From Oscillibacter sp. CAG:241 (GTDB lineage Bacteria > Bacillota > Clostridia > Oscillospirales > Oscillospiraceae), in the NCBI GenBank assembly GCA_000435975.1, contig FR884113.1:1-20586 (forward strand): a stretch of DNA of 20,586 nt. Direction: 5' to 3'. Positions 1 through 6,489 of this stretch are shown piece by piece. The notes beneath the pieces are model-generated. The model was not told where the DNA came from. It did not search any database and worked only from the letters and a program-made list of their open reading frames with translations. The position numbers and the translations under genes are program-made. How positions within the stretch are numbered: the first letter of the stretch is position 1; each line of letters starts with the position of its first letter.

Positions 1-62
1 TCCTTGACACCGCCCTTGCCGAAATACACCTTCGTCTTGTCCTCAAAAATGAAGTTGTTCAT
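1..62 (-). CDS. Iron-containing alcohol dehydrogenase, N-terminal fragment (cut by window edge)
   Basis: Only the first 20 codons are inside the window, reading MNNFIFEDKTKVYFGKGGVK. This matches the usual amino terminus of the iron-dependent (group III) alcohol dehydrogenases of the butanol dehydrogenase/YqhD type, where a short strand is followed by T-K-(V/I)-x-F-G-K-G before the NAD(P)-binding region. The ATG is preceded by AAGGAG at good spacing. Family members are cytoplasmic enzymes that reduce aldehydes to alcohols with NAD(P)H. A TATAAT hexamer lies about 30 bases upstream of the ATG, but the -35 region would fall inside a terminator hairpin, so transcription may also come by read-through from the LysR gene behind it. 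The family call rests on 20 residues only. Confidence 0.7.
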   Translation of the reverse strand, partial: MNNFIFEDKTKVYFGKGGVK

Positions 63-102
63 ATCAGGAGCTCCTTTCGCTTTTTCTGCCCCTATTATAA
101 GA

Positions 103-132
103 AAAGCGAGACTTCCTCGGAAGTCTCGCTTT
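103..132 (-). terminator. Intrinsic terminator behind the LysR gene
   Basis: A perfect 14-bp inverted repeat (103-116 and 119-132) with a two-base loop. On the minus strand it is followed by TTCTTATAAT, a short T-containing tract. It sits 30 bases downstream of the LysR stop and just ahead of the alcohol dehydrogenase, so it could end the LysR message or attenuate read-through. Confidence 0.7.
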
Positions 133-161
133 GTTCATCAGTATATACCTTTGGGTTATAA

Positions 162-1064
162 TCAGCCGTACAGTTCTTTTCTGACGGCCTTCGCCGCATC
201 CAGAAACCGCCGTACCGTAGGCGTCGGCTCCGGGGAATGGAGGATGCCGTAGGGGATGTTGTGTTCCCATTCGACAGGAATGACCTTTAGTAGCGGATGG
301 ACATTCGCCCAGCCGGGAATCGCCAGCAGCACATCGTTGGTGTTCTCGCAGCGGTTGAACACGTCCATGCTGTAAAAATCAAAATCCACAATGTGAATTT
401 GCGGGTGGTGCTGCCACAGATCGTCCCGAAGCTGATCGACATAGTGGCTCCAGCCACGGTGCATCAGCAGCAGATTCTCCCCATAGAGGTCAGAAACTTG
501 CAGCTTGTCTTTGTCCGCCAGCCGGTGGTGGATGGAGACTGCACAGCAGAAGCGCCCCCGCGTCAGCTCCAACCCGGCACAGCCCCGCAGGTGCAGCATG
601 GTCTCATCAAAAATACCGCCTACAATATCAATGTTTTTGCCGAGATTGGCAAGAATTTCCCGCGCATTTTCCGGCGTGTTCTCAAAGGGCACGATCTGGA
701 ATTTAATATCGGGGTGCAATGCTTGCACTCTCGACCAGAGATCCATCAAAAGCTGTGCGGGCGTCATGGGGGACGAGCCGATGCGGATGATGTTTTCGTC
801 CTCCTGCATGGCGTTCTTCGCCCGCGTCACAGAGTCGCGGCAATATTGGATGATGTATCTGGCGTCCTGATACATGGAGCGCCCAGCTTTTGTCAATGTC
901 AGCCCCCGGTGGCTGCGGTCAAAAAGCCTGACGCCAAGGGATTCCTCCAGCGAATTGATCTGCTTGATGACCGCCGTGGGCGTGATGAAGCTCTCCTCCG
1001 CCGCCTTATTGAAGCTCCCTGCGTCCGCCACGTGCAGAAAAGTCTCAAGCTGCGGGTTGTACAT
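162..1064 (-). CDS. LysR-family transcriptional regulator
   Basis: A 300-residue protein of normal LysR length. Residues 3-62 form the winged helix-turn-helix (FLHVADAGSFNKAAEESF, then TAVIKQINSLEESLGVRLFDR and GLTLTKAG, all hallmark LysR blocks). Residues from about 90 to the end form the periplasmic-binding-protein-like effector domain (IRIGSSPMTPAQLL at its start). It is expected to be a cytoplasmic DNA-binding regulator responding to a small ligand, which the sequence does not reveal. AGGGGG lies ahead of the ATG. The gene points the same way as the downstream alcohol dehydrogenase, so regulation of that gene is possible, although LysR proteins more often control divergent genes and no divergent gene is present here. 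The class call is secure; the target is unknown. Confidence 0.92.
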   Translation of the reverse strand: MYNPQLETFLHVADAGSFNKAAEESFITPTAVIKQINSLEESLGVRLFDRSHRGLTLTKAGRSMYQDARYIIQYCRDSVTRAKNAMQEDENIIRIGSSPMTPAQLLMDLWSRVQALHPDIKFQIVPFENTPENAREILANLGKNIDIVGGIFDETMLHLRGCAGLELTRGRFCCAVSIHHRLADKDKLQVSDLYGENLLLMHRGWSHYVDQLRDDLWQHHPQIHIVDFDFYSMDVFNRCENTNDVLLAIPGWANVHPLLKVIPVEWEHNIPYGILHSPEPTPTVRRFLDAAKAVRKELYG

Positions 1065-1098
1065 GGCTCACGCCCCCTTTTCGTCAAGGATTATTCCT

Positions 1099-1127
1099 AT
1101 TATAAGCGAATTCCACGGTTTTGGCAA
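1099..1127 (-). promoter_or_regulatory. Sigma-A-like promoter of the LysR gene
   Basis: On the minus strand TTGCCA and TATAAT are separated by exactly 17 bases, with the -10 box 35 bases ahead of the LysR start codon. Five of six -35 bases and six of six -10 bases match the vegetative consensus. Confidence 0.75.
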
Positions 1128-1366
1128 GCGTGGGCGTGTTGGGAGAACGGGGCGTTCGATTGACTTATTACCTGATCGCAGGAAACAAGTATGTCTCAAA
1201 TTGGTACATTCCGCACGGCCTTAAAATTTAGCCTTATTTTTAGCCTTATGGCAATAAACTTGGGTAATCCGATTTAACGCTGCCTAACACGAACCACCTC
1301 GATTGAGGTTTTGCTTGCGGTACTTTTCGATACCGAACGACCCAGGGTGACATGGCGCCGGGTCAA
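1128..1366. other. Gene-free stretch
   Basis: I find no credible gene here: every frame is short and lacks a ribosome binding site. It is more AT-rich than its surroundings. It contains a repeated octamer TAGCCTTA (1229-1236 and 1241-1248) and a small palindrome CCTCgattGAGG near 1297-1308. Together with the tRNA-end fragment that follows, it looks like a scar left by a lost or degraded insertion. Confidence 0.5.
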
Positions 1367-1389
1367 TTCGAGTCCTGTACCGCGCACCA
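1367..1389 (+). other. tRNA 3'-end fragment, attachment-site-like
   Basis: The stretch TTCGAGT, CCTGT, ACCGCGC, A, CCA has the exact layout of the last 23 bases of a tRNA: a seven-base T-loop with the invariant TTCGA, the 3' side of the T-stem, the 3' acceptor strand, a discriminator base and an encoded CCA. The preceding five bases (GTCAA) do not pair with CCTGT, and no D-arm or anticodon arm precedes, so this is not an intact tRNA. A perfect rho-independent terminator starts five bases later, as behind a real tRNA gene. Such 3' fragments are typical of attachment-site copies left by integrases that use tRNA genes. I cannot name the tRNA. Confidence 0.6.
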
Positions 1390-1393
1390 TAGC

Positions 1394-1431
1394 CGAAAAG
1401 CCCTGAAATCACTACGATTTCGGGGCTTTCG
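1394..1431 (+). terminator. Rho-independent terminator behind the tRNA fragment
   Basis: A long GC-rich stem (CGAAAAGCCCTGAAATC, loop ACTAC, then GATTTCGGGGCTTTCG, with one bulge and one G-T pair) runs directly into TTATTTT. It separates the tRNA fragment from the promoter of the next gene. Confidence 0.85.
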
Positions 1432-1472
1432 TTATTTTAAAGTACGCAGGGCCTGTCCCTCTGAAACGGGTA

Positions 1473-1501
1473 TGGACAGCTTTTGGCCTGCGTGGTATAA
1501 T
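1473..1501 (+). promoter_or_regulatory. Sigma-A-like promoter of the first DJ-1/ES1-like gene
   Basis: TGGACA, 17 bases, TATAAT. Five of six -35 bases and all -10 bases agree with the vegetative consensus. The -10 box ends 43 bases ahead of the ATG at 1545. Confidence 0.8.
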
Positions 1502-1544
1502 ATCCGAAGAATTTAAGGCTTTCACTTTTGAAGGAGGATGCTCT

Positions 1545-2111
1545 ATGAATTGTCTTGTTTTGCTTTCGGGCTGCGGCGTAAAGGACGGATCCTGCCCTGA
1601 GGAGGTGGCACTGACCTACACCGCTCTGGAAAAATATGGGTGCGCCTATCAGCCTGTGGCGGATGATATCCCGGTGCTCACCGTGGATCATCTGACGGGC
1701 CAGCCTGATCAGGAACGCCAGATCCTGAAAGAATCTGCTCGCCTGGGCCGCGGGATGCTGCGGAAAATTCGGGATGTTTGCTGGGAGGATTACGACGCAC
1801 TGGTGATACCCGGCGGACTGGGACTGCTGACCAATTACCAGCACTCCCAGGCTGTGGCTGACTGTGTCCGGTATTTTGCTGCCGCCAGCAAGCCTATTGC
1901 AGCCATGTGCGCCGGCATCGACTTCCTTCGGGGCCTGCTGGGCGGCGATCTGCTGCTGGAAGAGGTGCCGCCGCTGAAGGCGACGGAATACTGCTGCGAC
2001 CGGCAGAAGAAGATTTTCTACACCCCTGCTTTCAAAAAGACCGACTCCTGCTATGAGATCATGCAGGGCATCGATGCCATGATCGCGGACTTTGCAAAGA
2101 CTTCCGCCTGA
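1545..2111 (+). CDS. DJ-1/PfpI-superfamily protein, ElbB/ES1-like (paralogue 1)
   Basis: A 188-residue cytoplasmic protein with the class I glutamine-amidotransferase-like fold of the DJ-1/PfpI superfamily. The opening LVLLSGCGVKDGSCPEEV resembles the ElbB/ES1 branch (V-L-S-G-C-G-x-x-D-G-S). YDALVIPGGLGLLTNY (about 83-98) is the conserved P-G-G block, and KPIAAMCAGID (about 116-126) holds the nucleophile-elbow cysteine C122. ElbB-type proteins have weak glyoxalase activity in vitro and are often annotated as isoprenoid-biosynthesis glyoxalases; the true substrate is unknown. GGAGG precedes the ATG and the gene has its own promoter, so it is probably monocistronic. A second copy lies convergently 385 bases away. 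The superfamily call is firm; the function is not. Confidence 0.82.
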   Translation: MNCLVLLSGCGVKDGSCPEEVALTYTALEKYGCAYQPVADDIPVLTVDHLTGQPDQERQILKESARLGRGMLRKIRDVCWEDYDALVIPGGLGLLTNYQHSQAVADCVRYFAAASKPIAAMCAGIDFLRGLLGGDLLLEEVPPLKATEYCCDRQKKIFYTPAFKKTDSCYEIMQGIDAMIADFAKTSA

Positions 2112-2168
2112 AAAAATCCCGCTGCCATATCGGACAGGGGTCATAAGAAAGGAATATCGTATTTTCTC

Positions 2169-2200
2169 GGGAACGGCGTGGCTTCGGTCACGCCGTTCCC
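2169..2200 (+). terminator. Hairpin at the 3' end of paralogue 1
   Basis: A 12-bp perfect stem (GGGAACGGCGTG with CACGCCGTTCCC) around an eight-base loop, followed by TGTTT. The T tract is weak, so termination efficiency is uncertain. The right arm also contains the stop codon of the decayed minus-strand gene next to it. Confidence 0.6.
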
Positions 2201-2375
2201 TGTTTCAGCAGTTCATTCAGGGGAATAAAGCCCAGCCCGTCGTACTTGATGTGGATGTGCTGGCTGCCGGCGCCGCTGGAGCGGCAGGCCTTCAGGCCGG
2301 ATATTGATCTCACTGTCGTCGTCCAGCTCGGCATTACATTCCTCGATGGTCTGCGGCAGTTTTTTTCTTTGTCAC
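2188..2375 (-). pseudogene. Frameshifted small gene of unknown function
   Basis: A GTG at 2373-2375 has an ideal AAGGAG nine bases upstream, but its frame ends after 13 codons. Shifting frame by one base near the run of seven A (2361-2367 region) gives a well-behaved stretch, LPQTIEECNAELDDDSEINI followed by RPEGLPL. A second shift then restores a tail, SGAGSQHIHIKYDGLG then FIPLNELLKQGTA, ending in a stop at 2188. Read together this is a protein of about 60 residues with at least two frame breaks. I do not recognise the family. The position between two convergent paralogues suggests debris of an inserted element. Each frame on its own is short, so the reading is an inference. Confidence 0.45.
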
Positions 2376-2412
2376 GGGTAGTCACTCCTTTCTTGATTTT
2401 AGGCAATAAAAA

Positions 2413-2449
2413 GCCCGCTGGCTTTGCACATACGGCATAGTCAGCGGGC
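2413..2449 (-). terminator. Rho-independent terminator behind paralogue 2
   Basis: On the minus strand GCCCGCTG and CAGCGGGC pair across a 21-base loop and run into TTTTT. It lies 47 bases after the stop of the second DJ-1/ES1-like gene. Confidence 0.75.
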
Positions 2450-2495
2450 AGAATGTAAGTTATTCTGTTCAATAATTAAACCTACAAAACAGACT

Positions 2496-3068
2496 TCATC
2501 GTAATGTTTGTGCCTGTTTCAACGCATAAATCATAGAATCGATACCTAATAGTGTCGTATAGCTACTGTTGGTTTTTCTGAAAGCGGGCGTGTAATAAAC
2601 ATTGTTTTCAGCATCAAAACAGAATTTTTCAGCAGTTAGTTCTTTCATCTCACGCGCCAATAGATTACTTCCATAGAAACGGCGGAGGAAGTCGATTCCC
2701 GCACACATGGCAGCGACAGGCTTCTTTTCGCTAATAAAATGTGTGACGCACGTTTTTATCACATTGGATTCTCTATAATTGTTCAATAAACCAATTCCAC
2801 CGGGTATGATCAATGCATCATATTCTGCAAAATCAACCTCATGAATATCTTTAATGCGTCCCCTACCGATGCGGGCTGCTTCTATAAGGATATTCCGCTT
2901 TTCTGCCATCTCTTCTGTCAAGTGGTTGACAGACTGAATGGAAGCATCTTCTGCGACAGGAGTGTAATCACACCCATATTTATCAAGCGCTACATACGTC
3001 AGAATTACTTCTTCTATACATGAACCATCACCGAGGCCACAGCCTGCTAATAGAACTAAATACTTCAT
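2496..3068 (-). CDS. DJ-1/PfpI-superfamily protein, ElbB/ES1-like (paralogue 2)
   Basis: A 190-residue protein that aligns without gaps to the gene at 1545-2111; by hand about 96 of 188 positions are identical. The same blocks are present: LVLLAGCGLGDGSCIEEV at the start, YDALIIPGGIGLLNNY (about 83-98) and KPVAAMCAGIDFLRR with cysteine C122. GGAGGTG precedes the ATG. The base composition is clearly lower in GC (about 40-45% in lines I counted, against about 60% in a line of paralogue 1), which points to separate origin rather than recent duplication. It has a candidate promoter and a terminator of its own. The substrate is unknown; a role in handling reactive aldehydes is possible but not shown. 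Confidence 0.82.
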   Translation of the reverse strand: MKYLVLLAGCGLGDGSCIEEVILTYVALDKYGCDYTPVAEDASIQSVNHLTEEMAEKRNILIEAARIGRGRIKDIHEVDFAEYDALIIPGGIGLLNNYRESNVIKTCVTHFISEKKPVAAMCAGIDFLRRFYGSNLLAREMKELTAEKFCFDAENNVYYTPAFRKTNSSYTTLLGIDSMIYALKQAQTLR

Positions 3069-3108
3069 TTGTTTTCACCTCCAAAACTCACGGTTTGCCA
3101 ACGACTTC

Positions 3109-3388
3109 TCACTGATAAGCATAGCATATAAAGCGACTTACATCAACGCCATCTTCATGGTAAATCAGCGACCTTTTTATGAACGTCGTTTTGCTTTGCC
3201 GCTTCGCTTGCCGCCCTGCGGCGTTCGGGGCGGTCAGCCGAAAGGAGAACCGCCCCTTGCGGATTTCAAATTCCATGCAGCCCGTGTCCGGGTCTGCGTC
3301 GGTCTGGCGGCAGCATTGCGGGTACTTTGCCCCGCAAATGCCGTCAGCCGCTTTTTTGAGATTTTTTGAAAAAATCTCGGAATGGACG
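3109..3388 (-). pseudogene. Decayed coding fragment, C-terminal part of an unknown cysteine-containing protein
   Basis: One minus-strand frame stays open from the repeat boundary at about 3388 to a stop at 3109. It gives KKAADGICGAKYPQCCRQTD, then ADPDTGCMEFEIRKGRFSFR, and ends RSLIYHEDGVDVSRFICYAY. The order and composition look like real protein, with a cysteine-rich block and a short strand-rich domain, but there is no start codon or ribosome binding site and an in-frame TAA stands at the right edge. I do not recognise the family. It resembles the small accessory proteins often left by conjugative elements, which is inference. The right end abuts a repeat, so the 5' part was probably lost by rearrangement. 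Confidence 0.4.
3118..3146 (-). promoter_or_regulatory. Candidate promoter of paralogue 2
   Basis: On the minus strand TTGATG, 17 bases, TATGCT (four of six matches in each box), with the -10 about 50 bases ahead of the start at 3068. It overlaps the 3' end of a decayed coding fragment. Confidence 0.45.
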
Positions 3389-3489
3389 GGATTGATTTAA
3401 GGTAGTTATACCTGAAAGCTGTGAATGAAGCTATTGCTTTCCGTGACGGCAAAAAATAACGGGTATCCGGCTCTCACCAGATACCCGTT
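3389..3489. repeat. Tandem repeat copy 1 (about 101 bp)
   Basis: Starts GGATTGATTTAAGG and ends in a GATACCCGTT palindrome arm. It matches copy 2 at 3505-3606 with six substitutions and one single-base indel by hand alignment. The copies are in direct orientation, 15 bases apart. Confidence 0.9.
3458..3489 (-). terminator. Terminator hairpin within repeat copy 1
   Basis: A perfect 10-bp stem (AACGGGTATC with GATACCCGTT) and a 12-base loop. On the minus strand it is followed by ATTTTTT. It is the second terminator met by transcription leaving rnfB. Confidence 0.75.
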
Positions 3490-3504
3490 GGAATGAATGG
3501 GATA

Positions 3505-3606
3505 GGATTGATTTAAGGCAATTATACCTGAAAGCTGTGAATAAATCCATTGCTTTTCGTGACGGCAAAAAAATAACGGGTATCCGGCTCTCACCAGATA
3601 CCCGTT
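3505..3606. repeat. Tandem repeat copy 2 (about 102 bp)
   Basis: Direct repeat of 3389-3489, differing mainly between the GG(T/C)(A)(G/A)TT and GCTTT(C/T)CGTG positions. The rnf-proximal copy has one more base in its T tract (minus strand). Two copies are too few, and the units too long, for a CRISPR array. Confidence 0.9.
3575..3606 (-). terminator. Rho-independent terminator of the rnf operon
   Basis: The same 10-bp stem as in copy 1, followed on the minus strand by ATTTTTTT. It lies 111 bases downstream of the rnfB stop codon with no gene between, so it is the first terminator for the operon. Confidence 0.8.
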
Positions 3607-3717
3607 ATTTCGCTGCCAATCCCGCCTGACAGATGCTCATTTTGTAATTCTTAGAATTACTGTCTTATAAGCACCCATAGGATGGCGGACGGCGTATTTA
3701 TCAGCTTTTCGCTTGGC

Positions 3718-4626
3718 TTACTCAGCCTTCTGGGCGGCGTCCTTTTCGGCAGCAGCCTTGGCGGCAGCGGCCTTCTTCTCGGCGGCAGCCTTCTGAGCGG
3801 CCTTGAACTTCTCCTTCTCCTCGGGGGTGGGGATAGGCTCAATGGCGTTGCGGGGGCAGGCCTTGGCGCACATGGTGCAGCCCTTGCACTTGGTATAGTC
3901 GATGACGGCCACGTTGTTGACCACATGGATGGCGTCGAACTTACAGGTGCGCTGGCACAGACCGCAGCCGATGCAGGAGTTGGCGCAGACCTTGGTAACG
4001 GCGGGGCCCTTGTCCTTGTTGGAGCAGTTGACGAACACCTTCTTGGAATAGGGGACCTCCACGATCAGCTTCCGGGGGCAGGCCTCGCGGCAGGCACCGC
4101 AGTTGGTGCACTTTTCCTTGTCCACCACGGCAGCGCCGTTTTCGCCCACATGGATGGCATCGAACTTACAGGCGGCCACACAGGAGCCGAAGCCCAGGCA
4201 GCCGTACTTGCAGGCCAGCGCGTCGCCGGCCAGGACCTTGGTGGCGGCCAGGCAGTCGTTGACGCCGCGATACTCGAAGTTCTTCACCGCATTGACGCCG
4301 CCGTTGCACAGAACGTGGGCCACCATCTTCTCGCCGGAGGGAGCCGCCATGCCCATGATGGCAGCGATCTTGGCAGCGCCCTCGGCGCCGGCGGGAGCGC
4401 AGGCGTTGATGGGAGCCTTGCCGGCCAGAATGGCCTCAGCGCAGCCGCCGCAGCCGGGATAGCCGCAGCCGCCGCAGTTGGCGCCGGCCAGACATGCCTG
4501 GATTTCGGGCAGGCGGGGATCCACCTCTACCTCGAAGACCTTGGCGGCCACCGCCAGGATCAGGCCGAACACGATGGCAAGAGCGCCAAGGATCACAACG
4601 GCCCAAATGACAGTAGTAAATTCCAT
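3718..4626 (-). CDS. rnfB: Rnf complex subunit B, multi-cluster iron-sulfur protein
   Basis: A 302-residue subunit that takes electrons from reduced ferredoxin and passes them into the Rnf complex. Residues 5-28 form one membrane anchor. The Fe-S domain follows with C45, then ANCGGCGYPGCGGC (49-62). Further cysteines lie at 125, 139, 143, 149 and 153, and ferredoxin-type CxxCxxCxxxC motifs at 173-183, 218-228 and 247-257, so it has the many clusters usual for clostridial RnfB. The last 35 residues are an Ala/Lys/Glu-rich tail without cysteines. It is the last gene of the operon, 12 bases after rnfA, with AAGGAGG ahead of the ATG. Two terminators follow. The identification is certain from motifs and context. 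Confidence 0.96.
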   Translation of the reverse strand: MEFTTVIWAVVILGALAIVFGLILAVAAKVFEVEVDPRLPEIQACLAGANCGGCGYPGCGGCAEAILAGKAPINACAPAGAEGAAKIAAIMGMAAPSGEKMVAHVLCNGGVNAVKNFEYRGVNDCLAATKVLAGDALACKYGCLGFGSCVAACKFDAIHVGENGAAVVDKEKCTNCGACREACPRKLIVEVPYSKKVFVNCSNKDKGPAVTKVCANSCIGCGLCQRTCKFDAIHVVNNVAVIDYTKCKGCTMCAKACPRNAIEPIPTPEEKEKFKAAQKAAAEKKAAAAKAAAEKDAAQKAE

Positions 4627-4638
4627 AATTCTTCCTCC

Positions 4639-5226
4639 TTACCAGACCTTCAGGCCGCTGAAGCCCATGAAGGCCAGAGCCATCAGGCCGGCGGTGACCA
4701 GCGCGATGGGGAAGCCCTCGAAGGACTTGGGACTGTCGCTGGAAACCTCCAGCTGCTCGCGGACGGCGGCAAACAGGAAGATGGCCAGCAGGAAGCCCAG
4801 ACCACCGGTGATGCCGTAGACCACGGACCCGATGAAGTTGTAGTCATTCTGCACGTTCAGCAGGGCGACGCCCAGCACGGCGCAGTTGGTGGTGATCAGG
4901 GGCAGGTACACGCCCAGGGCGGTGTACAGGGTGGGGATGTTCTTCTTCAGGAACATTTCCACGAACTGCACCAGACCGGCGATGACCAGGATGAAGGCCA
5001 CGGTCTGCATGAACTCCAGGTGCAGAGGGATGAGGATCAGGTTCACCAGGTAGCAGAATGCGGAGGCCAGACCCATAACGAAGGTCACGGCCGCGCCCAT
5101 GCCCACGGCGGTGTCGATTTTCTTGGACACGCCCAGGAAGGGGCAGCAGCCCAGGAACTGGGCAAAGATAAAGTTATTGGTCAGGATAGCGCCAAGAGAA
5201 ATGGCGAGCAGAGTCGTAATAGACAT
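4639..5226 (-). CDS. rnfA: Rnf complex subunit A, integral membrane protein
   Basis: A 195-residue hydrophobic protein with about six membrane segments. The family signatures are ILTNNFIFAQFLGCCPFLGV (14-33) and the half-membrane motif ITTNCAVLGVAL (111-122). RnfA and RnfE are homologous and inserted in opposite orientation; in this family the paired conserved cysteines (here C27 or C28, and C115) hold an iron-sulfur cluster between the two subunits that carries electrons across the membrane. The gene begins three bases after the rnfE stop, so the two are translationally linked. Confidence 0.96.
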   Translation of the reverse strand: MSITTLLAISLGAILTNNFIFAQFLGCCPFLGVSKKIDTAVGMGAAVTFVMGLASAFCYLVNLILIPLHLEFMQTVAFILVIAGLVQFVEMFLKKNIPTLYTALGVYLPLITTNCAVLGVALLNVQNDYNFIGSVVYGITGGLGFLLAIFLFAAVREQLEVSSDSPKSFEGFPIALVTAGLMALAFMGFSGLKVW

Positions 5227-5229
5227 AGC

Positions 5230-5877
5230 TTACTTGGCCTCCTTTTTCTTTTCGCTCTTGGCCAGGGCCCACTGCATCAGGGCGATCAGGGCGCCCAGGG
5301 TCAGGAAGCCGCCGACAGGCAGAGTCAGCAGCTTGATGCCGAACTCCTCGGGGAAGATGGTGATGCCGGGGGCGCTGCCCAGTCCGCCGCCGCCCAACAG
5401 GCCGCCGCCGAACTTGCCGGAGCCCAGCAGCTCGCGGAACACGCACATGATGATCAGGACGATGGTATAGCCGATGCCCTGGCAGATGCCGTCCACCGTG
5501 GAAGCGCCCACCGTGTTCTTGGAGGCAAAGGCCTCGGCACGGCCCAGGATGATGCAGTTCACCACGATCAGGGGGATGAACACGCCCAGGGAGTTGGACA
5601 GGGCGGGAACGAACGCCTTGAGCAGCAGGTCCACGCAGGTAACGAAGCCGGCGATGACCACGATGAAGCAGGCGATACGGACCTCATTGGGGATGATCTT
5701 GCGCAGCAGCGCAATGAAAATGTTGGAAAGGGTCAGGATGATCAGCACGGACACGCCCATGCCCAGGCCGTTGAAGAACGACGTGGTGATGGCCATGGTG
5801 GAGCACATACCCAGCAGCTGCACCAGCACGGGGTTCTGGGTGATCAGGCCCTCTTTGAATTGCTTGCCAAAGTTCAT
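5230..5877 (-). CDS. rnfE: Rnf complex subunit E, integral membrane protein
   Basis: A 215-residue hydrophobic protein homologous to RnfA. It carries LITQNPVLVQLLGMCSTMAI (11-30), with C25, and IPLIVVNCIILGRAEAFASK (101-120), with C108, the equivalents of the RnfA cluster ligands. About six membrane segments are followed by a short Lys/Glu-rich tail. A glycine-rich insert (GSGKFGGGLLGGGGLG, about 151-166) lies in a loop. AAGGAGG precedes the ATG, which is 18 bases after rnfG. Confidence 0.96.
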   Translation of the reverse strand: MNFGKQFKEGLITQNPVLVQLLGMCSTMAITTSFFNGLGMGVSVLIILTLSNIFIALLRKIIPNEVRIACFIVVIAGFVTCVDLLLKAFVPALSNSLGVFIPLIVVNCIILGRAEAFASKNTVGASTVDGICQGIGYTIVLIIMCVFRELLGSGKFGGGLLGGGGLGSAPGITIFPEEFGIKLLTLPVGGFLTLGALIALMQWALAKSEKKKEAK

Positions 5878-5895
5878 ATTGCAGCTCCTCCTTTC

Positions 5896-6489
5896 TTAGC
5901 CCAGAGCTTCCACGGCAGCCAGGGCGGCGTTGGCGCCCATGGTGATGCCCTTGGTGGAAACGGTGGCACCGGAGACGGCGGTGATGTTGCTGCCCACCAC
6001 CAGAGAGCCGGCGCCGGACATGCCGATAAACTGATCCAGGACGGGGGTACCGGCGGCGTTGGGCTTGTTCTCAACGACCTTGGTGCCGATGCCGGAGGTC
6101 TCGGAGTGGCTGACCACAGAGATGCCGGTGATGGCCTTGTTGGCGTCGATGCCCACCATCATGGTGATGGTGCCCTGGGAGCCGGAGGCGGAGACCTTGG
6201 CCACATAGCCGGCCTCGGCGCCGCCGTTGGTGACACCGTAGAGCTCGGTGATGGTGCCGCCCTGGGCCTTAGCCGCGGCCACCACGTCGTCGGTCAGCTC
6301 CAGCGCGTCGGTGAACTCGCTGCCCTCGGGGACAACGGCGCTCATGGCCACGCGGGTCTTTTCCGCATCGATGGCGGCGATCTTGTCCTTGGTGACGCCG
6401 TTGACCAGGCCCAGCAGGAAGGCCGTAATCAGGGAAATAACAGTCAGGGTGCCGGCGACCTTCAGAATAAACTTACCGGAGATCTTCAT
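5896..6489 (-). CDS. rnfG: Rnf complex subunit G, FMN-binding protein
   Basis: A 197-residue protein with one amino-terminal membrane anchor (about 8-30) and an extracytoplasmic FMN-binding domain. The motif SGATVST (173-179) is the site at which the family binds FMN through a phosphoester to threonine (T176 by position; the alternative T179 cannot be excluded by eye). SHSETSGIGTKV (127-138) is the other conserved block. RnfG takes part in electron transfer on the outer face of the membrane. Its ATG overlaps the rnfD stop by four bases (ATGA), indicating coupled translation. Confidence 0.95.
   Translation of the reverse strand: MKISGKFILKVAGTLTVISLITAFLLGLVNGVTKDKIAAIDAEKTRVAMSAVVPEGSEFTDALELTDDVVAAAKAQGGTITELYGVTNGGAEAGYVAKVSASGSQGTITMMVGIDANKAITGISVVSHSETSGIGTKVVENKPNAAGTPVLDQFIGMSGAGSLVVGSNITAVSGATVSTKGITMGANAALAAVEALG

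Noticed and set aside
1313..1389. Complete tRNA gene
   Set aside because: GCGGT near 1317 could pair with ACCGC, but there is no D-arm or anticodon arm, and the 5' side of the T-stem does not pair.
3389..3606. CRISPR-like array
   Set aside because: Only two long (~101 bp) imperfect units with a 15-base gap, each containing a terminator; no short repeat/spacer pattern and no cas genes.
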